Source: Bog-473 sp963744935 (lineage in GTDB: Bacteria; Actinomycetota; Acidimicrobiia; Acidimicrobiales; RAAP-2). Taken from it: a stretch of 64,000 nucleotides of DNA. Below the pieces are notes generated by a model. It saw nothing but the letters and a program-made list of their open reading frames with translations, was not told the origin of the DNA and made no database searches. The DNA is taken from assembly GCA_963744935.1 (NCBI GenBank), contig CAVUVM010000004.1, positions 496,001 to 560,000 on the forward strand, given 5' to 3'. Numbering within the stretch: position 1 is the first letter of the stretch; each line of letters starts with the position of its first letter. Made by a program: the position numbers and the translations under genes. This document shows, piece after piece, positions 25,186 to 35,141 of this stretch.

Positions 25186-25223
25186 GTGACGAATTCAGCT
25201 TGACTGAAGCCACTGAGGTGACA
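25186..25223. promoter_or_regulatory. Candidate Lrp binding repeats in the divergent promoter
   Basis: Two similar sequences, GTGACGAATTCAGC at 25186 and GTGACACAATTCTGC at 25219, lie 33 bases (about three helical turns) apart in the AT-richer 191-base gap between the aldehyde dehydrogenase and the Lrp-type gene. A small palindrome TTCAG-N5-CTGAA lies between them. Placement fits control of both directions by the adjacent regulator. Confidence 0.45.
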
Positions 25224-25277
25224 CAATTCTGCACATCTGGGTTTGCCCTCTGACGCACGACCGAAGCGAGGTGTGAG

Positions 25278-25784
25278 ATGCCCGACGCCGACGAGCAGGG
25301 GGAGCCCGACGGCCTACCGGACGCCCAGGGGGCCGGCACGCTGCTCGACGCGCCCAATCGGGCGATCATCGAGGCCCTCCAGCGCGACGGCCGGCAGCCT
25401 TATGGCGCCATTGCCGAGGCGGTCGGGCTCTCAGAAGCGGCGGTGCGCCGCCGGGTCCAGCGCCTGCGCGAGTCGGGGATCATGCAGATCGTCGCTGTCA
25501 CCGACCCGCTACAGCTGGGCTTCACCCGCCAGGCGATGATCGGCATCTCGGTGGAAGGTGACGTGCGCCGGGTGGCCGAGCAGCTGTCGTCGTTGCAGGA
25601 GGTCGACTACGTGGTGATGTGCGCGGGCTCGTTCGACATCCTGGCCGAGATCGTCTGCGAGGACGACGAGCGCCTGCTGCACGTCCTGAACGATTCGGTG
25701 CGCGCCATCCCGGGGGTGCGGACAGCCGAGACATTCTTGTACCTGAAGCTGGCCAAGCAGACCTACACCTGGGGAGCACGGTGA
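25278..25784 (+). CDS. Lrp/AsnC family transcriptional regulator
   Basis: 168-residue regulator with an N-terminal winged HTH (~25-75: NRAIIEALQRDGRQPYGAIA then LSEAAVRRRVQRLRESG) and a C-terminal RAM/ligand domain (~90-160) ending ETFLYLKLAKQTY. ATG 25278 has GAGGTG upstream. It sits between, and is divergent from, the aldehyde dehydrogenase-ald operon and 31 bases ahead of the transaminase, so it most likely controls this amine/alanine catabolic set in response to an amino acid or amine. Confidence 0.92.
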   Translation: MPDADEQGEPDGLPDAQGAGTLLDAPNRAIIEALQRDGRQPYGAIAEAVGLSEAAVRRRVQRLRESGIMQIVAVTDPLQLGFTRQAMIGISVEGDVRRVAEQLSSLQEVDYVVMCAGSFDILAEIVCEDDERLLHVLNDSVRAIPGVRTAETFLYLKLAKQTYTWGAR

Positions 25785-25815
25785 GCGGCCACCGCGGCCG
25801 CCATGCGGAGGAACG

Positions 25816-27195
25816 ATGAGCACGACCAACCCCGAGAACTCCAACCTGAGCACGCAGGCGCAGCGCCACCTGTGGATGCACTTCAGCCGGATGGGCTACT
25901 ACCTGGACCACGAAGTACCGGTCATCGTGCGTGGCGAGGGTGTTTATGTCTGGGACCAGCACGGCAAGCGCTACCTCGATGGCCTGGCTGGGCTGTTCAC
26001 CTCACAGATCGGCCACGGTCGCACCGAGCTGGCCGAGGCCGGCTCGAAGCAGGCAGGCACACTGGCCTACTTCCCGCTGTGGACCTACGCCCACCCTCGT
26101 GCGATCGAGCTGGCCGAGCGCGTCGCGGGGTACGCCCCGGGCGACCTCAACCGGATCTTCTTCACCACCGGTGGCTCCGAAGCGGTCGAGTCGGCCTGGA
26201 AGCTGGCCCGCCAGTACTTCCGCATTACGGGCCAGCCGCAACGCACGAAGGTGATCAGCCGCTCCATCGCGTACCACGGCACTTCTATGGGCGCCCTTTC
26301 CATCACCGGCATCCCCGACCTGCGCACACCCTTCGAGCCGCTGGTGCCGGGCGCGATCAAGGTGCCGAATACCAACTTCTACCGGGCCGAGGTGTTCGCC
26401 GACGACGAGCTCGCCTTCGGTCGGTGGGCCGCGGACGAGATCGAACGGGCGATTGAACGTGAGGGGGCGGACACGGTTGCCGCCGTCTTCCTCGAGCCGG
26501 TGCAGAACGCCGGCGGGTGCTTCCCTCCCCCGCCGGGTTACTTCCAGCGCGTCCGCGAGATCTGCGATCGCCACGGAGTGCTGCTCGTCTCCGACGAGGT
26601 CATCTGCGCATTCGGCCGGCTGGGTCATTGGTTCGGAGCGCTGCGCTACGACTACCAGCCCGACATCATCACGGTGGCCAAGGGCCTCACGTCGGGCTAC
26701 GCGCCGCTCGGCGCGATGATCGCGTCAGACCGCCTGATGGAACCCTTCCTCGGCCCTGGCGCGTCGTTCCTGCACGGGTTCACCTTCGCCGGACACCCGG
26801 TCAGCTGCGCGGTGGCCCTGGCCAACCTTGACGTCTTCGAGGGCGAGCACATCCTCCAGCACGTGCAGGCGACCGAGTCGTCGTTCCGGAGCGCGCTCGA
26901 GGGCCTCTACGACCTGCCCATCGTGGGCAACGTCCGCGGCGCGGGCTTCTTCTACGGGATCGAGCTCGTGAAGGACAAGGACACGCGCCAGTCCTTCGAC
27001 CACGACGAGTCCGAGCGGCTTTTGCGCGGGTTCCTCTCGGGCGCGTTGTTCGAGGCTGGGCTCATCTGCCGGGCCGACGACCGCGGCGACCCCGTCGTGC
27101 AACTGTCCCCACCGCTCATCTGCGGCCAGGAGGAGATCGACTTCATGGCGTCGACGCTGCGCGAGGTGCTCTCCGAGGCGTGGCGCCGGATGTAG
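25816..27195 (+). CDS. Class III (omega) aminotransferase
   Basis: PLP enzyme of 459 residues moving a terminal amino group, probably to pyruvate. Motifs: YVWDQHGKRYLDGLAGLFTS at the N-terminus, FFTTGGSEAVESAWKLAR (~115-132), AYHGTSMGALS, the PLP-binding aspartate in VLLVSDEVICAFGR and the Schiff-base Lys in TVAKGLTSGY (K289). GGAGGAACG precedes the ATG. Family members act on putrescine, beta-alanine, GABA or related amines; the neighbouring aldehyde dehydrogenase and alanine dehydrogenase make a closed scheme: amine plus pyruvate to aldehyde plus alanine, aldehyde to acid, alanine back to pyruvate. The scheme is inferred. Confidence 0.92.
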   Translation: MSTTNPENSNLSTQAQRHLWMHFSRMGYYLDHEVPVIVRGEGVYVWDQHGKRYLDGLAGLFTSQIGHGRTELAEAGSKQAGTLAYFPLWTYAHPRAIELAERVAGYAPGDLNRIFFTTGGSEAVESAWKLARQYFRITGQPQRTKVISRSIAYHGTSMGALSITGIPDLRTPFEPLVPGAIKVPNTNFYRAEVFADDELAFGRWAADEIERAIEREGADTVAAVFLEPVQNAGGCFPPPPGYFQRVREICDRHGVLLVSDEVICAFGRLGHWFGALRYDYQPDIITVAKGLTSGYAPLGAMIASDRLMEPFLGPGASFLHGFTFAGHPVSCAVALANLDVFEGEHILQHVQATESSFRSALEGLYDLPIVGNVRGAGFFYGIELVKDKDTRQSFDHDESERLLRGFLSGALFEAGLICRADDRGDPVVQLSPPLICGQEEIDFMASTLREVLSEAWRRM

Positions 27196-27220
27196 CGCCG
27201 AAGGCGGTCCGACCACACGA

Positions 27221-27316
27221 TCACGGGGCGGTCTGGTTGATGAGGTTCGCGGCGGCGATACGGCTGTCGACGCCCAGCTTCGCAAGCGCCCGCTCGACAT
27301 AAGTCTGTACGACAAT
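27221..27316 (-). pseudogene. Remnant of a LuxR-family regulator (C-terminal HTH only)
   Basis: Thirty-one codons read VVQTYVERALAKLGVDSRI and on to ANLINQTAP before a stop at 27221. This is the recognition-helix end of a LuxR/GerE HTH. An in-frame stop at 27317-27319 lies directly upstream, and a short piece of possible continuing homology (LAIRELS) is in another frame, so the gene is decayed. The rest of the 27196-27482 gap shows no gene. Confidence 0.6.
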
Positions 27317-27482
27317 TCACGTATTGCCAAAGCCGAACCTCTGTTCGGTTGACTTGTGTTGTAGGCCGCACCGATGCGGCGGCGACCTGCACCCGGTGAC
27401 ATTCGTGCTGGTGCAGTCGGTGACAAGCGATTCCGCGCAATAGTCGGGGAGGTTCCCGGCCTGCCGTGTCACAATCTCGGCC

Positions 27483-27935
27483 GTGCAACAGTCGGCCGAG
27501 ATGGCGATCGCCAGCCTCATCTACACCTACGCCGAGCGAATTGACGCCGGGGACTTCGCCGGTATCGGCGAACTCTTCGCGCACGCCACCTTGACCTTCG
27601 AGGGATTCGAGGATGCGGTCAGCGGACGCGACGCCATAGAGGCGCTCTACACGCGCAGCACCCGGCGCTACGAAGATGGGACGCCGCGCACCAAGCACGT
27701 CATGACCAACGTCATCGTCGAAGTGGCCGAGGGCGGCGGTACCGCGGGGAGCCGGTCCTATTTCACGGTTCTCCAGGCCGTGCCCGGCGCCCTGACGCTG
27801 CAGCCGGTCATCGCCGGTCGCTATCGGCACACCTACACACACGTGGACGGCACCTGGCAGGTGACTACCATGCACATCGCCATCGACCTCGTCGGCGACC
27901 TGGCCCACCACATGCTCTTCGACCTCGCGCCGTGA
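27483..27935 (+). CDS. SnoaL-like / NTF2-like protein
   Basis: 150-residue protein of the cone-shaped NTF2-like fold: IASLIYTYAERIDAGDFAGI at the N-terminus, LFAHATLTFEGF, the central RTKHVMTNVIVEV and the C-terminal GTWQVTTMHIAIDL. Many such proteins are small isomerases, hydratases or ligand binders, and the function here is not determinable. GTG 27483 start. It overlaps the next gene by GTGA, so the two act together. Confidence 0.8.
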   Translation: MQQSAEMAIASLIYTYAERIDAGDFAGIGELFAHATLTFEGFEDAVSGRDAIEALYTRSTRRYEDGTPRTKHVMTNVIVEVAEGGGTAGSRSYFTVLQAVPGALTLQPVIAGRYRHTYTHVDGTWQVTTMHIAIDLVGDLAHHMLFDLAP

Positions 27936-28423
27936 AGCTCACCCTGACCTACGGCTGGGACTGCACGCCCGATGAGTTCTGGGCCCTCTACTACGACCCC
28001 GGCTTCGCCGTGCGTCTGCACCTCGAGTGCTTGGGCTCAACCTCGGCCGAGGTGCTGTCCCAGGAGGGCGATCTCGCGAGCGGCCTGGTGCGGACGCTGC
28101 GCTACGGGCAACGGCCCCCGATGCCGGGACCCGTCCGCAAGATCTTCGGCGACGAAGTGGTCACCACCGAGGTGAGCACCTACGACCCCGCTGCCTCCAC
28201 GACGACGTTCACCATGACACCGGGCACCATGGCGGACAAGACGCACATCGACGGCTCCATCGCCTTCGCTCAAGAGGGTGGCAACACGATTGAGACCTTC
28301 TCGCTCGAGGCCCGCGTGAAGATCTTCGGCGCCGGTCCTGTCGTCGAGCGCTTCATTGAGCACCAGGCCCGCACGATGCAGGAGAAGTCCGTCGGGTTCA
28401 TGCGGAGCGAGCTCGGCCGCTGA
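27932..28423 (+). CDS. DUF2505 family protein
   Basis: 163 residues of the DUF2505 family, START/SRPBCC-like fold: MKLTLTYGWDCTPDEFWALY then VRTLRYGQRPPMPGPVRKIFG and FSLEARVKIFGAGPVVERFI. Function unknown; relatives are lipid- or ligand-binding candidates in actinobacteria. GTG 27932 overlaps the preceding stop. Convergent with zwf across 37 bases. Confidence 0.75.
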   Translation: MKLTLTYGWDCTPDEFWALYYDPGFAVRLHLECLGSTSAEVLSQEGDLASGLVRTLRYGQRPPMPGPVRKIFGDEVVTTEVSTYDPAASTTTFTMTPGTMADKTHIDGSIAFAQEGGNTIETFSLEARVKIFGAGPVVERFIEHQARTMQEKSVGFMRSELGR

Positions 28424-28460
28424 GCGCGGCGGGTGCGGGCCGCCAGCGTCTCACCGAGGC

Positions 28461-29864
28461 TCAGCTCTTGCCCCGCCCCACCCAGGGCTTGCGCCAGCGC
28501 GGGTAGCCCGCAACCAGGGCGTCGGCGCCGGCCGGGCCCCACGACCCTCGCGCGTAGGTCTCGATGGGCGGCGGTGCGTCGAGGAGGGGCTGGACGATGC
28601 GCCACGTCTCCTCGACGCTGTCCTCCCGGGTGAACAGCGCGGCCTCCCCGTGCAGGGCGTCGCCGAGTAGGCGCTCGTAGGGCTCGGGCACGGAGCCGAG
28701 CTCGTCGGCGAACACCAGCGAGAGATCGACGCGGCGTGTGGTTGCGGCCCCGGGCGTCTTGGCCTGCACCACCAGGTCGGCGGCCGCGTCGGGGTCGATG
28801 CGCAGGATGAACTCGTCGGGGTCGGGCTCCGATTCGGTAACGAACACGGGTCGGGGCGGCCTCTTGAACATGATGCGCATCTCGGTCGCCGTGACGGCGA
28901 GCGCCTTCCCCGCTCGAATGAAGAAGGGCACGCCGGACCAGCGCCAGTTGTCGATGTCGAGGCGCAAAGCGGCAAACGTCTCGGTCTGCGATCCCTTGGC
29001 GACGCCGGGAACGTCGAGGTAGCCCTCGTACTGGCCCCGCACGTACTGCATCGGTTTGGCTTCGGGGATGGAGCGGAACACGTCGACCCGCTTGTCCCGT
29101 AACCCGTCTGCGTCGGCGGTGACGGGCGGCTCGGAGGCGAAGAGGCCCAAAAGCTGAAGCAAGTGGTTCTGCACGACGTCGCGCAGCGCTCCAACGGGAT
29201 CGTAGAAGCTGCCTCTGTCCTCCACGCCGAAGTCCTCGGTCATGGTGATCTGCACGCACTCGATGCGGTCGCGGTTCCACAGCGGCTCGAAGACGGAGTT
29301 GGCAAAGCGCAGGAACAAGATGTCCATCGTCGGCTCCTTGCCCAAGAAGTGGTCGATACGCAAGATCTGCCACTCGTCGAGGAGCTTGCGCAGCTGGGCA
29401 TTGAGGGCCTTCGCCGAGGCCAGGTCGTGGCCGAAGGGTTTCTCCACCACCACGCGCGCCCGCTCGGTCAGGCCCGCCGCGCTCAGTCCCTCGACCACGC
29501 GCCCGAAGAGCGAGGGCGGGATCTCGAGGTAGAAGACCGGGTCGTGCCGGCCCTTGATGGCAGCCGCCACCTTTGTGTAGGTCTCAGGGTCGTCGTAGTC
29601 GCCGGAGACCATGGACAGGCGGGCGGCAAAGCGGCGGAACACGTCCTCGTCGACGGACTCACCCGAGTCCTCGATGGCCTGGCGGGCGTGTTCACGAAGC
29701 TGCTCGTCAGACCAACCGCTTCGGGCCACCCCGACGATCGGGCACGGGATCATGTCCCTCACCTCGAGCCGGTAGAGCGAGCGGAACGTCATCTTCTTGG
29801 CCAGGTCGCCCGTGATTCCGAAGATCACCAGGACGTCCGCCGTGGTCTGGGTGCTGTCAGCCAT
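28461..29864 (-). CDS. zwf: Glucose-6-phosphate 1-dehydrogenase
   Basis: First step of the oxidative pentose phosphate pathway: glucose 6-phosphate to 6-phosphogluconolactone with NADP. The 467 residues have the dinucleotide fold IFGITGDLAKKM, VEKPFGHDLASAKALN and the active-site RIDHFLGKE. Start ATG 29864 has AGAAAGAGG upstream and matches the normal family start; the long frame to 30428 lies over rpiA. It is divergent from rpiA and separated by rpiA from the rest of the pentose phosphate genes. Confidence 0.95.
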   Translation of the reverse strand: MADSTQTTADVLVIFGITGDLAKKMTFRSLYRLEVRDMIPCPIVGVARSGWSDEQLREHARQAIEDSGESVDEDVFRRFAARLSMVSGDYDDPETYTKVAAAIKGRHDPVFYLEIPPSLFGRVVEGLSAAGLTERARVVVEKPFGHDLASAKALNAQLRKLLDEWQILRIDHFLGKEPTMDILFLRFANSVFEPLWNRDRIECVQITMTEDFGVEDRGSFYDPVGALRDVVQNHLLQLLGLFASEPPVTADADGLRDKRVDVFRSIPEAKPMQYVRGQYEGYLDVPGVAKGSQTETFAALRLDIDNWRWSGVPFFIRAGKALAVTATEMRIMFKRPPRPVFVTESEPDPDEFILRIDPDAAADLVVQAKTPGAATTRRVDLSLVFADELGSVPEPYERLLGDALHGEAALFTREDSVEETWRIVQPLLDAPPPIETYARGSWGPAGADALVAGYPRWRKPWVGRGKS

Positions 29865-29988
29865 GTCGTCCTCTTTCTGCTCGTCGTGGGTCTGTGTTCG
29901 GTTGCTGTACTCCGGAGCCTGCCAGAATCGGCGCCGTCCATCGTCGTCGGGCGCGACAGCGCCCGCCCGAGCACGGAGCCGTGATGGC

Positions 29989-30642
29989 GTGAGCATCGAG
30001 AGGGAAAAGCAGATCGCGGCGGAGGCCGCGGCCGAGTTCGTCGAGTCCTCCATGACCATCGGCCTGGGCACCGGATCGACGGTGGCGTACCTCTTGCCCG
30101 CGCTGGCGGCGCGGTCCCTCGACATCCGCTGCGCCGCCACCTCCCCGCGGACCGAAGAGGCCGCCCGCGGGCTGGGGCTTCGGATCGAGCCCTGCGACGA
30201 CATCGACCGCTTCGACCTGGCGATCGACGGTGCCGACCAGATCGCGCCGGATGGCTGGCTGGTCAAGGGCGGCGGTGGGGCGCACACCCGCGAGAAGATC
30301 GTTGCGGACGCGGCGGACCGCTTCGTCGTGATCGCCGACTCCTCCAAACCGGTGGCGGCGCTGCACGCGCCAATTCCCCTCGAACTGCTCTCGTTCGGGC
30401 TCCGCGCCACGCTGCGCCACCTACGCATGGTGACCCTGCGCGACGTCCCGCACAGCCCCGACGGAGGCGTGATCGCCGACTACGGCGGCCCAGTCGACGA
30501 CCCTCGCGCGCTGGCGGAACGCCTGGCCGCGACGCCAGGCGTGGTCGAGCACGGCCTCTTCCCGCCCGAGATGGTGACAACGGTGCTCATCGGGCGCGGC
30601 GAGTCGGTCCAGCGGACCGATGTCGCCCATGGCGCACAGTGA
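29989..30642 (+). CDS. rpiA: Ribose-5-phosphate isomerase A
   Basis: Interconverts ribose 5-phosphate and ribulose 5-phosphate. The 217 residues show GLGTGSTVAYLLPAL (~25-39), DGADQIAPDGW (D80, D83), KGGGGAHTREKIVADAA (K93, catalytic E102) and VVIADSSK. The usual DGADE reads DGADQ here, while the catalytic Glu in TREK is kept. GTG at 29989 is used because upstream in-frame sequence has no family character. Convergent with pgl (14-base gap). Confidence 0.9.
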   Translation: MSIEREKQIAAEAAAEFVESSMTIGLGTGSTVAYLLPALAARSLDIRCAATSPRTEEAARGLGLRIEPCDDIDRFDLAIDGADQIAPDGWLVKGGGGAHTREKIVADAADRFVVIADSSKPVAALHAPIPLELLSFGLRATLRHLRMVTLRDVPHSPDGGVIADYGGPVDDPRALAERLAATPGVVEHGLFPPEMVTTVLIGRGESVQRTDVAHGAQ

Positions 30643-30656
30643 GATGAGTCGGTGCC

Positions 30657-31313
30657 TCAGAGCGCGGCCTGGTCGGCCAGGACGACCGACGCGTCCGCCT
30701 CGACCCGTCCGGCCGGGATGGAGGTATCGCCGGCGAGGAGCTTCTGGAGCGGCGCCTTCTTGTCCTCGCCGGTGATCAGCCAGAGAATCTGGCGGGCTCG
30801 CCGCAGCGCCGGGTAGGTCAGCGTCATCCGCACCCGGTCCTGGTACGGCTGGGTCAGAGCCACCAGGCGGTCGGTGACGGAGAGGACCGGGTCGCCGGGC
30901 ACGAGCGACGCGGTGTGGCCGTCGGGCCCGAGCCCGAGGTGAACCAGGTCGAAGTGCTCGGGCAGTCCGGCGGCGTAGCTGGCCGCGGCCGCCTCGAGGT
31001 CGGGCTCTTCGACCTCCATCGGCCGCACCTGCGCCGGCGCCGTCCCGAGCGCCTCTTTGAGATGGTGCAGGTTGCGGTCGGGGTCGTCCGCCGGTGCCAC
31101 CCGCTCGTCCACCTGGTAGACGATCACCGACTCCCAGGGCATGTCCTCGTCGGCCAGCTCGGCGAACATGGCCCACGGGGTGTGGCCACCGCTGACCGCG
31201 AAGTGGAAGCTCCCACGCGCAGCGACGGCGTCGCGGGCCGCACCGGCCACGAACGTGGCGCCGGCCCGCGCCACGGCGGCGGGGTCGGGTTGCGCCTCGA
31301 CGGTGTGCTGCAC
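30657..31313 (-). CDS. pgl: 6-phosphogluconolactonase
   Basis: Hydrolyses 6-phosphogluconolactone to 6-phosphogluconate. The 218-residue DevB-type protein has FAVSGGHTPWAMFAEL (~38-53), YQVDERVAP and LVHLGLGPDGHTASLVPG (~124-141), all diagnostic. GTG 31313 lies 5 bases after the gnd stop, so it is the last gene of the tal-pgi-gnd-pgl operon. Confidence 0.94.
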   Translation of the reverse strand: MQHTVEAQPDPAAVARAGATFVAGAARDAVAARGSFHFAVSGGHTPWAMFAELADEDMPWESVIVYQVDERVAPADDPDRNLHHLKEALGTAPAQVRPMEVEEPDLEAAAASYAAGLPEHFDLVHLGLGPDGHTASLVPGDPVLSVTDRLVALTQPYQDRVRMTLTYPALRRARQILWLITGEDKKAPLQKLLAGDTSIPAGRVEADASVVLADQAAL

Positions 31314-31318
31314 CGGAC

Positions 31319-32347
<1,029 letters not shown>

Positions 32348-32356
32348 TGTGGCCTC

Positions 32357-33985
32357 CTAGCCCTTGAGTGTCCGATAGCGGCGAATGAGTGCGTTGGTCG
32401 ACGAGTCGTGCGCGAGGTGAGGCTCCTCCGTACTCTCGAGCTCGGGGATGATGGCCTTGGCCAGTACCTTGCCCAATTCCACGCCCCACTGGTCGAAGGA
32501 GTCGATGCTCCAGATGGTGCCCTGCGTGAACACGCTGTGCTCGTAGAGGGCGACGAGCGTCCCGAGCACGCGGGGGGTGAGCACCTCGGCCAACAAGACG
32601 TTGGTGGGCCGGTTGCCCTGCATCACCCGGTGGGGCACGACGGCGTCAGGAGTGCCCTCGGCCCTCACCTCCTCCGCGGTCTTGCCGAAGGCCAGCGCCT
32701 GGGCCTGGGCGAAGACGTTCGAGGAGAGGATGTCGTGGTGGTCGCGCAACGGGTTGAGGCTCTTACCGAACCCGATGAGGTCGACGGGGATCAGCTTCGT
32801 ACCCTGGTGGATGAGCTGGTAGAAGCTGTGCTGGCCGTTCGTGCCGGGCTCACCCCAATAGATGGACCCCGTCTGGTAGTCGACGACGGTGCCGTCGAGT
32901 GTCACGTGCTTACCGTTGCTCTCCATGGTGAGCTGCTGGAGGTACGCCGGGAAGCGCTTGAGGTACTGGTCGTAGGGCATGACGCCGACCGTCTGCGCCC
33001 CGAAGAAGTCGCCATACCAGACGGCCAAGAGGCCCATGATCACTGGGAGGTTCTGCTCGAGCGGCGTGCTGCGGAAGTGTTCGTCCATCTCGTGGAACCC
33101 GGCGAGCATCTCGCGGAAACCCTCAGGGCCGATGGCCACCATGGTGGACAGCCCGATGGCCGAGTCCATGGAGTACCGGCCCCCCACCCAGTCCCAGAAC
33201 CCGAACATGTTGGCGGTGTCGATCCCGAACTCGGCGACCTTCTCGGCGTTGGTGGACACGGCGACGAAGTGCTTGGCGATGGCCGATTCGTCTCCCAGCT
33301 CATGCACGATCCAGTCGCGGGCCGAGGTGGCGTTGGTCAGCGTTTCGAGCGTCCCGAACGTCTTGGAGGACACGATGAAGAGGGTCTCGTCGGCAGCGAG
33401 GTCGCGCGTCGCCTCCACGAAATCGGTGGCGTCGACGTTCGAGACGAATCGGAACGTGAGGTCGCGTCGCGAATAGTGGCGCAGCGCCTCGTAGGCCATG
33501 ACAGGGCCGAGGTCGGAACCGCCGATGCCGATGTTGATGATGTTGCGAATCGGCTTTCCGGTGTACCCCGTCCACTCTCCCGAGCGCACGCGGTCCGAGA
33601 ACGCGGCCATGCGACCGAGCACGTCGTGGACTTCTTTCACGACGTCAACCCCATCGACGACGAGCGAGGTCCCCTTGGGCATGCGCAGCGCGACGTGGAG
33701 CACCGAGCGGTTCTCTGACACATTGATGCGGTCGCCGGCGAACATCATGTCGCGGCGCTCTTCGAGCTCGGACTGGCGGGCGAGTTCGAACAGCAGCGAC
33801 AACGTCTCGTCGGTGACGCGGTTCTTGGAATAGTCGAGGTAGAGCCCGACCGCCTCAGCAGTCAGCCGTTCCCCGCGCGCCGGATCTTGTGCAAAGAGGT
33901 CGCGCAGATGCCGACCCTCGACCTTGGCATAGTGCTCGGCGAGGGCCGCGTAAGCAGGCCGTTGACGCAGGGGTGCTATGGCCAC
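32357..33985 (-). CDS. pgi: Glucose-6-phosphate isomerase
   Basis: Interconverts glucose and fructose 6-phosphates, linking this operon to glycolysis. The 542 residues contain IGIGGSDLGPVMAYEAL, SKTFGTLETLTNA and the C-terminal signature SIDSFDQWGVELGK. GTG 33985 follows GAGAGGAGAG. Gap to tal is 52 bases. Confidence 0.95.
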   Translation of the reverse strand: MAIAPLRQRPAYAALAEHYAKVEGRHLRDLFAQDPARGERLTAEAVGLYLDYSKNRVTDETLSLLFELARQSELEERRDMMFAGDRINVSENRSVLHVALRMPKGTSLVVDGVDVVKEVHDVLGRMAAFSDRVRSGEWTGYTGKPIRNIINIGIGGSDLGPVMAYEALRHYSRRDLTFRFVSNVDATDFVEATRDLAADETLFIVSSKTFGTLETLTNATSARDWIVHELGDESAIAKHFVAVSTNAEKVAEFGIDTANMFGFWDWVGGRYSMDSAIGLSTMVAIGPEGFREMLAGFHEMDEHFRSTPLEQNLPVIMGLLAVWYGDFFGAQTVGVMPYDQYLKRFPAYLQQLTMESNGKHVTLDGTVVDYQTGSIYWGEPGTNGQHSFYQLIHQGTKLIPVDLIGFGKSLNPLRDHHDILSSNVFAQAQALAFGKTAEEVRAEGTPDAVVPHRVMQGNRPTNVLLAEVLTPRVLGTLVALYEHSVFTQGTIWSIDSFDQWGVELGKVLAKAIIPELESTEEPHLAHDSSTNALIRRYRTLKG

Positions 33986-34037
33986 GTGTCTCTCCTCTCT
34001 GCTTCTTGGCTTCGTGGTGCTCTCGTCGTGTGCGCGC

Positions 34038-35114
34038 TCAGCCGGCCAGCGCCGTGGTCTTCTCAGCGATCCGGTTCAGCAATTCGTGCCACGAGTCGAC
34101 GAAGGCCGAGGCTCCGTCGCGCTGAAGGGTCGCCGCCAGCTCTTTCGTGTCGACGCCGGCGTCCTCGAATCGGGCCAGCAGCGCATCGGTATCGCCGCCG
34201 TCCTCGGGCATGGGCTCGCCGACCTCACCGTGGTCGTAGAAGTCCTTGAGAGTGTCGTCAGGCATGGTGTTCACGGTAAAGGGCGCCGCCAGTCCGTGGA
34301 CATAGAGCGTGTCGGAGGCCGCGGGGTCCTTCGTCTTCGTGCTGGCCCACAGCAGGCGCTGCATCCTGGCCCCCTCGTTCTGCAGTCGCTGCACTCGGTC
34401 GGAGCGCATCAGTTGGCGGTAGGCACGGTACACGTCGAGACCCACGGCGAGACCCAGGCTGTCCGCGAGGTCGGCTGGGACCTTGGTCGCCACCGCGACG
34501 TCCCAGCGCGACATGAACACTGACGCCACGGACCCGACCGCGGGGTCGAGCCCTTGCGCGACGCGGCGCTCGACGCCGTCGAGATATGCCCCTGCCGCCG
34601 CCCGGTAGTGGTCCGCGCTGAACAGGAGTGTGACGTTGACCGGGACCCCCGCGGCGATGGCCTCGGTGATGGCCGGGAGTCCTTGAGGCGTGCCGGGGAT
34701 CTTGATGAAGAGGTTGGGCCGTCCCGCCTTGGCGTGGAGTGCCTTGGCGGCCTCTACCGTCTTCGTCGTGTCGTAGGCGAGGAGCGGCGAGACCTCGAGG
34801 GAAACCCAGCCGTCGACCCCGTCGGTGCGCTGGTGGATGGGCGCGAAGAGATCGGCGGCGCGCTGGAGGTCCTCGACGGCGAGGTCGAAGAAGAGGTCCT
34901 CACCCGAGAGTCCTGCGGCCGCCTTCGCCCGTATGGCGTCGTCGTAGTCGCCTGACCCGATGGCCTTGTCGAAGATCGACGGGTTCGAGGTGAGACCGGT
35001 GACCGAATAGTCCTTGATGTAGTGCTCGATCGTCCCTCCGTCGAGCATGCTGCGCGTGATGTTGTCGAGCCAGAGGCTCTGCCCCTGCTCGTGAAGACGC
35101 TCTGTCGCCCGCAT
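34038..35114 (-). CDS. tal: Transaldolase
   Basis: Transfers a dihydroxyacetone unit in the non-oxidative pentose phosphate pathway. The 358 residues include TSNPSIFDKAI (~42-52), the Schiff-base Lys in NLFIKIPGT (K138) and VASVFMSRWDVAV. ATG 35114 has AAGGAGGGAG upstream; the frame open to 35141 is not supported. It follows the transketolase remnant by 27 bases, the position where full tkt would be expected. Confidence 0.95.
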   Translation of the reverse strand: MRATERLHEQGQSLWLDNITRSMLDGGTIEHYIKDYSVTGLTSNPSIFDKAIGSGDYDDAIRAKAAAGLSGEDLFFDLAVEDLQRAADLFAPIHQRTDGVDGWVSLEVSPLLAYDTTKTVEAAKALHAKAGRPNLFIKIPGTPQGLPAITEAIAAGVPVNVTLLFSADHYRAAAGAYLDGVERRVAQGLDPAVGSVASVFMSRWDVAVATKVPADLADSLGLAVGLDVYRAYRQLMRSDRVQRLQNEGARMQRLLWASTKTKDPAASDTLYVHGLAAPFTVNTMPDDTLKDFYDHGEVGEPMPEDGGDTDALLARFEDAGVDTKELAATLQRDGASAFVDSWHELLNRIAEKTTALAG

Positions 35115-35141
35115 CGTTCTCCCTCCTTGGTCCCGGACCAC

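Noticed and set aside
29865..30428. Long N-terminal extension of zwf
   Set aside because: It is antisense to rpiA, and the family start with a Shine-Dalgarno is at 29864.
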